From: Bilabrum cf. latius
Taxonomy: Eukaryota > Bigyra: Bicosoecida > Bigyra > Bicosoecida
Length of the DNA: 64,000 bases
Direction: 5' to 3'
NCBI GenBank assembly: GCA_965178125.1
Contig: OZ237757.1
Coordinates: 372,001-436,000, forward strand
Shown here: positions 21,920 to 33,550 of the stretch, piece by piece
Layout: every line of letters begins with the position of its first letter
How positions within the stretch are numbered: the first letter of the stretch is position 1
Program-made: the position numbers and the translations under genes
Notes under the pieces: model-generated
The model's input: the letters and a program-made list of their open reading frames with translations, nothing else
What the model was told of the DNA's origin: nothing
Databases searched by the model: none

Positions 21920-24900
21920 ATGAGCTCCCAATACAAGTTTGGGGGCGCTAAGAAAAAGCTAGATGACGTTGATATTATACCTCGCCTTCCAAAGCACCCA
22001 AGTTTGCAGGAAACTGCCAGAATGACCTGGTAGCAAAGTGCAATAATTGTGCAGAATCCGGATAAGCCGCAACCAGGTGCGTCCTTACGAGAAATAATTG
22101 GATTGCTGATTGTTATGGTTGTATATTATTGTGAGCATCACACGACTTTGATCGTTTAGTCCTCGCAGATGATGATCCAGACTCGGCAATGCAGTAGCTG
22201 CTGAATGGGATCTCGCCTGCTGGAGAGCACAAACAGTCGGAAGGAGGCTCAGACTTCTTATTGAATTAGATTTTAGCAAAATCAGGTCAATGCTCACCCT
22301 CGAAAAAGACCAAGCCGTCCCCAGCTATGCGCACACGCAAGCGTCGCGTAGAGCGGAGCGAGCAGGCCACGGCAATCAGGCTCGCCCAGCGGCTGAAAGA
22401 CGATGTGGCCACAAATAGCGGTGTTAACCCCGAAGAATTGCGGGTTTATGAACAGGAGCATAACATGCGCGACCCTCTAGCCGAGCGGGCAATGAGGGCG
22501 ACCGCCAGACCATCCACTCAAGCGGGCAAGTCCTCGTTCTCGAGCTCCATTCGGGGCAGGGTGCACGAAGCCCACAAGAGGCGACAGGCAATGCAGCGGA
22601 GGATCCGCGAGGAAGAGCAAGCGCAGGCGATCAGGGAGGCCGACCGCCGCGCGAGGAAACTCGTCAGGAAAGCTCTCCGGCAGGCCACTCGTCACACTGC
22701 AGCAAGCCGTGCGGGCTAGTCAGGCAGGGCGCCGCCCGCGCCCCTCGCACGGCCCGGCGTTCTTTCTCCCGGGCGCGGCGGGGTAGAGGACGCATCCGAG
22801 ACGCCGGCGGGCAGGGTCTTCGTCCCGTTCCAAGGGGTCCTCGCCCACAGCGGACGGCAGTACAACTCCTCGAGCAGCGACAGTTCCGGTTACCAGGACA
22901 CGGATTCGGAATCGGATTCACACCTGTCATTTCCGTCCGAACCGGGAAGCAAAGCGGGGGCGGCCCCTCCTAGGATCGTGATGCCCGGCCGCAAATGGTC
23001 CATCGCCCGGTCCGTGCAGGGTGCCTCGCCAAGGTCAGTGTTCAGTCAGTCGATCAGCGAGCGGATCTCGATGAGGCAGAGGAGGGAAGACAGGGGAAGG
23101 AAAGTCTCTTTGCTTCATAGGTAGGGCAGCATGGGCATCGCGGACGATGAGGCTGACAGCGTGCACGTGGGCCGGGCGAGGGCAGACAGCGTCTTCTCCA
23201 TCGCCCGAGGAAAATTCGGAGCCGGAAATCCCAAGCGGGGCAGCCAGCAGAAGGGCCGCGGGAGGAGAGGCTCACAGGCAAGCCTACTCTCAGAGATCGA
23301 GTCCCCGAGCGCGCGCGCGTCTGGCCGTCCTGTGCACTCCTTCAAGTCGCCGCAGGCGCCCGTGTGGAGAGAGAAGAAATCCAAGGCGGCTAGATGGGCA
23401 GAGGAATTCGGAGCCAAAACCATGACCAGGAAGGAAGAATTCGAGCTCAGCCGCAGGGCAGGTGGCTTCGCTGAGGCCCAGGAGAGCCTCGACGACCGCG
23501 TCGGCTTCGGTCAGGACATGGCTGACGCGCACGCTCAATAGCTTCTTGCAGCAGGTCTACCAGGCGGGTAGGCTGCGGAAGACAGGAGAAATAAGAGGTC
23601 CAAGCGTGGAAAACTAGAACGCTCCATGTCAAAGAAAGCGAAGGAAGACAAGCCCTACATCATGGCGCTGGGCAAGGCCTCCCGACAGCCAGGTGCCGCG
23701 CCCTACTCCCAACCGGCTGTGATGAAGCAATACTACGAGCACATGGCAACGCTGGCCGCATCTACGAATCGACAAGGCGGTGAAATAGCTGGCGATGGCC
23801 GATAGAGCGTATCTCGATCACATCGGTAGGAGCTGGGAGGCGTGAGCCCCAGCAGCGTGTTCAGCATCGACCGGCTGCATTCCGCCATAGGACGGCGAAA
23901 GCGCGACCAGTCCGGTGCGCAGGCCGAAGACCACCGAGTTCAGAGGGCCGTGGAGGCAGGGACGGCAGAGGCTGTTCTGTACGTCCTCGGGGCTCTGGCA
24001 AGGCAGCCGCACCCTGTGAGAGCCAGGCAATTCGTGGAAGCTGTGCGCACTCTATGTAACAACTTGCAGGGAGCCACACAGCGCGCGAGTAGCGGGGTGA
24101 GACAGAGCCAGAGCGGAGCAAAGGGGGATGCAGACGACGGGAAGGATCCTATCGAGATGCTGAGCCCTTCGCAGCAGGAAGCCATCTCGACCTCCGCGGC
24201 CCTCATGCTGGGCGTGCAGCCCGCACAACCAGCCGCAACTGGCACTGGCTCAGGTTCGGGCCCCCGTTCAGCGGCTACATCGATGCGAGGCGGCGCACGG
24301 AGAAGGTCCATCGGAGACCAGGCACCACCGCCAGTGTTCGACAAGGTAAGGTATGAGAGCATGCTGCAGCTGGCCGCCGAACTAGCCCTTGCAGTTCCCG
24401 GCTCTGTGTCTACGGAGAGATCCGCCCGCAAGCTGTTTGAGAGCGACCCCACCCAGTTTGAGGAGTGCATTCGGAGAGTCTCGGTCCAAGCCGCGTATTC
24501 GCTCGTGTCTGGGGTGCTTGCTCAGCTCGTGTCATCGCTCGTGCCCGTTAGGAACGAGCAAGAAGCCACCATCCGTAGTGCCCTGCATGCAACCGCCATG
24601 CAGAAAATCAGCGACGCCAAGGACGAAGCGGCGCTTGCAGAGGTTCCCAAGGATGTGGGGGAGGGTAACGTGCACATTGAGGCGGGTGGTAGGGCGGTTG
24701 CAACCGCAGGAATGCGAGACCTGGGCAGGGGACGGGAGCTGGACGGCATCTTCCGTCCCAAGTTCATGGCTGGTGCAGACGCTCTAGCAGCTACCGGCCA
24801 CCAGGGCAGCGCCTCGGGTAACGGGGCGGGTGACACCAGCGCAAACCTCGCGGATGGCAAATCGATCTCACAGGCAGTAGGTCTGGCCGGTGGTGGCGGC

Positions 24901-27900
24901 TCCATCGGTCGCCACGTGGAGTCTATCTCTGTGGCATCGGATGTCTCCGAGCAGAGCTCCAAGGCAAGCACTCCGGCTCGGATTGTCAGACAGAGCTCCC
25001 CGTCGAGTGGTCGAGCTCACGGGCAGTCTACGCTCAAGATAGGCGGCGCAGATCTTTTGCAGCCCAAGCGCAAGGGCGAAGATCACCTCGTGCAATCGCC
25101 GTTCGTCAGCCCTGAGGCGAAGGAGCTGCTGCAGGCAGGCTCGCTTCGAGTGGCAAAAAGAGTGCAAGCCAAGGGTAACTGGAGGCGGGTGGCGACTCAG
25201 TTCAAGGAACAGCCGCAGACAGCTTTGTCCATGGTACAAAAAGTCAAAGACGCAGCCGATGGTAATGTTGGGAAAGGTGCGGAGCAAAGCAGCGCTGATG
25301 CGGCAAGCTCCGGTTCTGGGGAAGGCAAGGAAGTTGAGGGCGACAGTGTCTCTACCATGCCCGCTCGCGGTACCGGTCAGCAACCAAATGCACCGTCCGA
25401 TTCCGCGGACCAACATCTGCACGGGTACATGCGTACAAGCAGTGCTGCGGCTGGGACGGGCGGTGAAGAGGAGGGCCCGTGGGATCCAGACCTCTCCAAG
25501 GGCCACCCCTACCTGGTCAACCAGGCCTATGTTCTCTTCCGGCTTAAGAAAGATCCGCAGCAGTTCGACCAGGAGTGGGCAGCGGAGGCCTACCAGAGGT
25601 AGGGCGGGACAGCTGACGCCATCACGGGCTATCGAGGGCTGCTGCCTGGCAATGCTACCGCCATCCCGGCTGAAGTAGCCGAGCGGCTAGGCAAGAAATA
25701 CGCAAAGCAGATCAAGCAGTCAAGTGAGGGAGAATCCGGGGCAGCAGCTGGGGCAGGACCTGCTGCTGCATCTGCAAGTATGGGTAGAACAGATGCACGC
25801 TCCGCTCCGGCAGTTGCTAGCATTGGTGGTGCCATGTCAAATAGCCCTTCGGCCGGCCTTGTCCCATTGTCCCCTATGCGTCCCATGCGCCAAGTTCATG
25901 GCACCGCTACAGCCGTAAATAGCCCAGTCACGGCTTCTCCTGGCATTGCTCGAACTGCTGCTGCTGCTGCTGCCACAGCTAGGACCGAAGGACGCGAGCA
26001 ATCCGTACCAGCTGTGCGCCGGCCGCTTTTGCCACCCAGCTAGCGCCCCGCCCCGGGCAAAGATCCACTTGGTGCCATCGTCGGGCATAAGGATCGAAGA
26101 TAGGCCGCCATGCCGAGATTCGGCTGGCGGTTCGGCAGGACCAGCAGGACGAAAGGGCCGGCGATGGGGGGTCTTCGGTGGTACGACGTACGAGAGCTGC
26201 TGCAGGCCCGGGCAACCGTCCGTCGACTTGGCCCGTTGCTCGAGATGTACGAGTCCGGTAAACGGCCCGCTACCTCAGAAGAGATCACAAAGCTTTAGCC
26301 GCTGAAGTCTGAGACCGCGGGTCAGGCGGCCAAGCTCCAACCAACGACGCCATCAACGGCCGGGCGCGAGAGCTTGCGATCGTCGCACAGCCGAGCCACT
26401 GGTCAGGACAGCCGACCAGACTAGCCTGAAAAGATGGAATAGCTAGCAACCGTCGATCTGCCTGCCTCTGAACAGACAGTTCTGCTGCGCCAGACTAGGG
26501 CCGAGCTGCAGGCTGCCAAAGACAAGGTCGCAGAGCTGGAGCGGAGGGTTGCTGGGCTGCCTGAGCCCGCTTCGCCCGTTCAAAACGACGATGCGGAGGG
26601 CGACGACGAAGATTCAAAGGGGGATCGTTTCATGGCCGCGACCGTGATGGCTGTGGCAAGTGCATAGAGTGGAGACGCCCCCAAATCGAAGGGTTTCGCT
26701 GCTCTTCTTCGAGATGCCATGGTGAATCAAAGGGGTGCAAACGCAGATGAAACCTCCCCTGAAGCCACCTCCGCTGATGTGGATACAGCTGTTGGTGCGA
26801 TTATTGCTGAGCTTGGAGCAAAAGAGTCGGACGCACTAGCGGGCAGTGCCACAACAGGTGCCGGTACCACCTCGTCCCAGCGAGAGCGGGTGTGGGGTGC
26901 TGGTGGGCAGGATGACCACACGCCGGAAGGTCAGCCCACAGATGGCACAGCACCACCAACCTCCTCGAACGAATCATTATGGGCAACAGCCCCGGCGGGA
27001 GCAGATTCACCAGGCCAAAGCAGGACGCCTGGGTCCTCCACCCCGGGAGATGCGAAGTTCTCAGTTGATGCGGCGGCAGCGCACCGGCGTGCTCTCAAAG
27101 CCACAACCAAGGACCATCGCCGCCGCCGCAGCATCACTGCATAGACTCTCCAGCTTGAGGCTGAGGTGGGCACCCCGCAGTTGGGCTCAACCCAAAAGAA
27201 CCACAGCTTTGCTCAAGCTCAGGTGGAGCGATCCCGGTATCATGGGATCTCAGGTGTTAGCGAGCTTCGAGACATCTACCACAAGCAGTCTGCCCATCCA
27301 GCACCGGAAAGGCAACGCCCCAGCACGGCCGACATGGTCAAGGCATCTGACCCTGGGGGTTTGCCAGGGGACTTTTTTGATGACGGCGATGATTTCATCC
27401 AGAACGATGATGGTGAGTCACAGGACGAGGAGCCGCCAAAGCGCCGTGGCAAGTCGATGCAGTCATCAGTGGAGATGCCACAAACTACCCTGCAACGAGT
27501 ACTAGGGGAGGCCCGGGAAGAGTCGGCCGCCGATGGACTGGATGTGGGGATGCCTACGATTCCACCTAAGGCTCCACCGTCAAGGTTAGGTGCATTCATC
27601 GCAGGCACGCAGCCTAATGAGACGCTGAATAGAACGACCAGTACGCTAGGTATGAACGATCTCATCCCTGCTGGGTCAGTAGGCTCTGGAAGATCGAGTG
27701 CAGTGTCGCGAGTGGTGGAAGGCAAGACTCGACAGGCAATATTGCACGCTGCAGATGAGGAATCTAGGAGAGTTGCGGTGCTGCGAGCCAAAACCACGGG
27801 TTTCTCTATGCTGCTGGAGCAAGGTGATTCTGAAGGCGCTCAGCTGCCGAAGCAAGTGACCCCGATGCCAAGGGACTCAGTCTAGCTGAGCACTGGGCTG

Positions 27901-30900
27901 TCGGCCTCACGGTCCGCTCTGAATCGGATGCCCTTAGATCCCATCCCCATCCCGATGTACGAGGCCCCTGCATAGTATGAGGACGGCGTTGGCATGCAGA
28001 TCATTCTGCAGCATAACTCCAACGAATTTAAGGAGCTTTAGTCTCCAAGGCATGCATACATCGCGGCATGCGCAGAGGCCGGTGTCCCTCCAGAGTCCAT
28101 CCTGATTCGGCCAGACGACGAACCTGCCCTGCGGCTGAACGGCTTCGGTCTCGGTGACCCGCGTATGGCTGCTCTAGCCAAGGCAGTCCCAGACCTGCCA
28201 AAACTGTATGAAATACACGTGGCTGACAACCGGATGTCCGATACAGTGGCTGGGCTATTCTTGAACGCAGTAGGCAAGCGCAGAACAAAGGACCTCTTTG
28301 TCTTCGATTTCTCGCAGAACCCTCTCGGCAGCATTGCAGGAGCGGCCTTGCAAGATCTCTTAGAGTCATCGGCGAGCGCACTCACCCTTAAGCAGCTATC
28401 TCTGAAGAAGTGCAAGATGGGTGACGCTGCAGCTGCCAGCATCTTCAACGCCGCCAGCAATTTGAGATCTCTTCGGGTGCTGGAGATGGACGACAACGGG
28501 ATCGGGGTGGAAGCAGGCCTCCCAATCGCCGAGGCTATATCTGCGGGGTGCTCCATCCGATCGCTATCTCTGACGTGGAATGGCCTGGGCACGCGTGGGG
28601 TGAGCCTCATTGCCAATGCGTTGGAGGAGAACTTGACGCCGATGCAGGACCTTGATCTTGGCTTTACCAACTGTGGTACGCCAGGCGCAGAGACAATGGG
28701 TAGAGCTCTGCTCAAGAACACCACGCTTGTGTCGCTTGGACTGACCTCAAACGGCATTACCGCTCATGGAGCCGTTGTGCTTGCTGACGGCATGGCAAAG
28801 AACGCCAGCCTACTTCGGCTGGACATCAGCGAGAATCCCATCGGAAGACTTGGTGCAAGGGCACTGATTTAGCACACCATGGTAGCGCCAGAGCGCCGAG
28901 TGGCCCTTCTGCGCGCCCGTCGCAACGAGGCGCAGTCGATCCGAAAACGGCGCAGCTCCGTGTCAGGGAAGTCGAAGCCAGACGCGAGAAAACACGGCAG
29001 GGCCGCTGGGATCTAGGTGCCTCCAGAGTACGAAACCGACGAGGACGAAGACGTGGATGACGCGAAGCGCGTGTTGGGCAATGTACCTGTTCCCAAGTAT
29101 ATCACGGACTAGCGCTCGGTCACGGATCTGCAAAAGGACCGGGTATTTCGGGACGTTCGCATGCGCAACTGCAGCTTTCAGGACGGCCAGCTGGGCAAAG
29201 GCTTCGACCCGTCGCAGCCGAACGGCGAGCTGGAACTTGACCTGGAGGTTCCCTTTGATCGCACCATCGCGGAAAGGCTTTTACGCCTGGCAGAGGAAAG
29301 CTAGGATGTCAACTTTTCCAAGGTCCTCTACACCCCACCCAGGGTCACAGGGCTCCGGAAGGGCCATTTTGAGTCCGATTGGGAAGACAAGGTGGCAAAA
29401 GAGAGGGGGATGGCGGTGACTTCCGAGGTGGACACGCTGCAGCTCATGCCTGCGGCAGCGAGGGGAGGCCGCAGGGCCTCGCTGAAGGCGGCCTCCATGG
29501 AGGCTGCGATTGCGAAAGCCGCTGCCGACGCAGCCATGCAGGCAGCTGCCGAGCTCGCTGGAACCGCTGACGACCGCGACGGGAGGCCCCCCACATCCAA
29601 CACCGGCAGGCGGGCAGATGCGGCAGCACGGCGTGCCATCGCGGCCAACACGTCGGATGGGGTGCCAAAGGAAAGCAAGAAGGGCGCCAAAGGCAAGATG
29701 TCCGAGGCCAAGAAACGAGAGAAGGAGGCAATTAAGCGTGCGCTAGGGGATGTGATATCCTCAAAGCCGATCAAGCTGTGCGTGCTGCGCGTTCGTCGCA
29801 AGCTGAAACGAAGCGTGGCTCTGTGGAGGGCGCTGAGAAGCAACATGGACGATCTCGTGGACATCACCGCGAGGCACCTGGCTGACGACCCATTGGCGCA
29901 GGCGGGCAGACCACATACGCCCGACGCGAGGTTTCCGATGGAAGGAACGGCCCCTGCTGACGGTCGCGCGCATACAGCAAGTGCTGCGGTGCGGGGAGTC
30001 GATACATCTACTAACCTGGGCGTCCACGCCGACGACAGGGGCGAGATCCTGGAGGCGTGCTTCGCGAAGAAGTCCTCTCAAATGAAGGCCGAGTCAGAGC
30101 CTTCTCGCCCCAAGACCACAGACTCTCCCAGCGGCCAGCGCGGCAGGGGTAAATCACCTTCCAAGTTTGGCGCAAGCGCTGTGCAGGGTAACTCTTCGCC
30201 TGGGAAGAAGGGCACCTCGTCAAGCCGGGGATACAAGCAGTACAATGAGGATGAAGAAGCCATGGAGGGCGATTCAAGCGCGGATGCCAGGAAGTTCTAG
30301 TTGCCCTACGCCGGGACTCTTCGGGTGCGTGTGAGGACAGCTGTGGTGGAGCCGCACAAGCGTCGCCGGGCCGAGGAGGAGGCAGCGAGGGTGCGGATGG
30401 AGAAGCTCCTAGGCGGTGGCCAGGGCGGGGTAGGATCGGGAGGTGGGGCTGGGGCTGCTGCATCCGGAGCAGGTGGAGATGACGATGGCGATGCGATCGA
30501 TGATGAGCTCGCTGCCGTGTCTTCATCCGCTAGCAGGCTGCAGACACTTATTCACGTGCTGAACCGGCCAAAGTCTAGCCTAGACAGGCCCATCACACGT
30601 GGCTCGTAGGTTGGCTCGCGGAGATCAAATCGGTCTGCAGGGGCAAAAACGCCTGGAAAGGATGGAAGAGACTCGGATGAAGCTCAGTACGACGGCAATA
30701 CTGGAGATGCCGTGGAGCGGGCGCAGCGCCGTCTGTCAGCGATTGAAGACGAGAGGATCGACGTGGTTAGAATCGCGCTGCAAGATATTTGGCTGTCCTC
30801 ACAGGAAGCAGCGGCCCTCATGGCCACGCCTGTCATGATGGCTGCTTCAAGAGAGAGCAGAGTGGACGTGTTCACCCGCTTCGTGCAACGTATCGTTGAC

Positions 30901-33480
30901 AAGGGATCCGTGCCTGAACTCATGCAGAAGTCGCTGGAGCTGTGGGAGCGGCGCATGGTGCAGGCCAGAGTGGGGCTGCCCGCCATGCGCCTGCTGCTGG
31001 GGTACTCCACAGGACGGTGGAAGCTCGATCTGAGTGAGCCGGACGAGCGCACCATCCTGTAGCGGCTCGCCAACGAGAATCTGGAGCACAGAAAATGGCT
31101 CAGGTCCAGATACCCTGGGCTGGACACATCTTAGTGGGGCAACCAGGAGAGGTTTAGGAATGAGTCCTTAGACGGCCAGCCATTCAAGATGACGGCCGGG
31201 TGGCTGGCGAAGCTGCCCTCATCCGGCATACTGCGATTCGATTTCGTCGGTTGCGTGCGGCCACCAGCGCGTGCCAGGCCCATCAACTCGATCAGATTCG
31301 CTGGAATGCTCCGCGATGCCCGCATTTTCCAGCTGCGGGAGGCCGTGGAGGCAGCTGAGGCGGTCACGTATGACTTCGACCTGGAGACTATCTACCACCA
31401 GCAGTTGGATGCCAAGGCCGAGAAGCGATGGGGTGTTGATTCAGCGTTTGGCAGCAAGTCTGGCTCGCGATCCAGAGGTGGTGGGAGTAGCAAGAAATCG
31501 TCATCATCATCATCGTCGTCGTCACCGCGCTGGGCCGGCCCACCACCTGGAGCCATCGTGATTCGTCGGGGAGACCGGGTGGTGAACAGGAGCAGCATGT
31601 CGGGCTGTCCATGGCCACCCCGTGGAGCGCGCACCATCCACGATCTTAAAGTCGCACCAACACCGTCTGGGGCGAAGCTTTCCGTGTCCCAGCGGAGCGC
31701 GGCAGGGCTCTCATAGACAGCTGGTGGGCTACTGGGCAGAGTGGCAGGATCCGGGCCCTCGGACGCTCAATCGCTGGAAGACGTTGCGGTGATTCGGTCC
31801 GCGGGTGGCGTACAGATTGGCCTGCGTGCTCCAGGGGAGATAGCCCACGGGTCTGCCGGCCGCAAGCAGGTGCTCACCAGCATGTATCGCAAGATTGAAA
31901 AGCACCTCACGGGGGGAGTGCAGGTGCAAGACCCCGTGCTGAAGAAATTGGCCATTGCAGCAGACGACGGGCAGCTGCTTCCCATCACGCCGTGCCCCGA
32001 GGACGCCATCCCGGAGCAGCTGAAAGCTAGAAAGCCAGCGTCTGTGGGCGGGATCCTACCGTCTGCCCAAGCCAGCACGTTTGAACCCACGAGGCGAGCC
32101 AAGCAGGCCGGCAGCACGATCGTATACACGCCAGCAGTGTGGATCTCAGACCGCGTGCTTCAGCTGCGCGAGCGTCGCCGCATGTTAGGAGCAAAAGCAG
32201 ACATGCAAGCGGAAGCGGACGCGGCAGCAGGAGGCAAGGCGGCCTCAGGAGCCGGCTCTGGCGCGATGTCTTCGGGAGCCAAGGCGTCCTCTGGCCGGGG
32301 CAAGCCAGGGAGCAAGAGCGAGGCATTTAGCGCTGGCGAGGCGTTCCAGCAGCAGATGGTGCAGTCCAGGCTCGATCATCGCGCAGATGCAGGGCCTGGT
32401 TCTGAGAACTGGCATGAGCTCTACGTGCCTCACGCCCTCGATTTTCAGTGGACGACTGAATCGACGATGGACCCGGCAGAGCTTACACTCTTGAAAGCTC
32501 GGCAAAAGGGGAGGAAGGGGGACCAAGGAGGCACCTGGAGGCACGATGACGTCGCATACGATGGGTAGCCAGATCCGGAAGGAGACGAGATTCAATTGTT
32601 CGAAGCACCGCCTCGGTTCTTTAGCGGATGCGCCTCTGCCCCCAACGACATCCCACTGCCTCCGTTTGAGGCCTACGTTGATGTCCGACCGAGAAAGAGG
32701 GGCGACGGCAAGGAGAAAAACGACGATGCGCTTAGCCTTGGGGGCAGGCGCGGCAGGCAGCCCTCAACTGTCTCTGAGTACCCCGACGATGACGAGGAGT
32801 CCGGGCTCGTTGAGGCAGGCAGCACGGAGGAATCCCGCGAAATTCCTCGCATGGCGTATGAGTCCTTCCCGGGCATCTTCATGCCCCAGAGGCTGGAGAT
32901 CCGACCGATGCACCCTGCTGCTGCTCGCGCCCTCAGGATTCAGGCCGGCCTGGTGCTGGTGGATCTTTTAGGGCTGCTGGTGAGGTCCTACTTGTCCTCG
33001 AGGCAGCTGAGCGATCTTGTCAGGCTGCTTCCGCTATCCATGACGGCCCTGCGGATTGAGGTTGTGGTTGCGTTGTTCCCCAAGGTGGTGGACCTGCCGC
33101 AGTTCTACCGTGTGATGTTTGCCCTGTCGGTACAGGAGAGGCGGGAGATCATCCACAGGCTCGGGCTGCTGAACCTATTGGACCCCTTCAACATAGATGG
33201 TGACGTTGAGCTCAATTTCAAGTACTGGGATGAAAGGCAGGTGGGTGGCATGCTTGCAAAGCTGTCTGTGGTGGAGACGAGCAAGAGCTTCCGAGGGCTT
33301 GGAGGAAGAGGCACGCCGGATTTCAACGCGATCCAGGGCTGGAAGCTCCCTTCCTCCTGGCTGGATGAGATGCCGAAAGAGGGCGTGCTCAAGGTGCACT
33401 ACAGCTCGACGGCTCAGGGTGCGGCTTACGATGAGGAGGCCAGAAGGAACCTCTGCAGGCTGGTGCTGACCTACTGCTGA
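21920..33480 (+). CDS. Giant leucine-rich-repeat protein, about 3822 residues
   Basis: Exons 21920-22076 and 22169-33480 form one frame ending in TGA, crossed by about 30 TAG codons and no TAA or TGA. The N-terminal half is low-complexity (Ser, Ala, Gln, charged), with a coiled coil near residues 1483-1516. Ribonuclease-inhibitor-type LRRs fill about residues 2052-2286 (LRSLRVLEMDDNGIG, IRSLSLTWNGLG, LVSLGLTSNGI, LLRLDISENPIG). Then comes FDPSQPNGELELDL. A pattern of x-LDL-x(3-4)-D-R/E-R/x with a following L-x-x-L helix occurs three times (about residues 2400, 3001 and 3730). The helical C-terminus (VEVV-like ALRIEVVVALFPKVVDL) recalls the LRR/DUF4476 proteins of oomycetes and algae, from memory only. 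No membrane segment or signal peptide. Probably a cytoplasmic or cytoskeletal scaffold (inference). Its last 700 bases are duplicated at 51129-51828. Confidence 0.82.
22077..22168 (+). other. Intron (92 nt) in the giant LRR gene
   Basis: Donor CCAG|GTGCGT at 22077, acceptor GTCCTCGCAG at 22168, phase 1. The first exon (starting MSSQYKFGGAKKK) and the long second exon join in frame through an Asp codon. The in-frame TGA at 22132 lies inside the intron. Before it, a TAG in the first exon (ARMTWxQSA) is also read as sense. Confidence 0.7.
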
Positions 33481-33550
33481 TTGGATGTAAATGCGGGGTA
33501 TCTGATATTTTGTGAAATCAAGTCAAAAAGCAGCAAATGCCCTTCCACAA

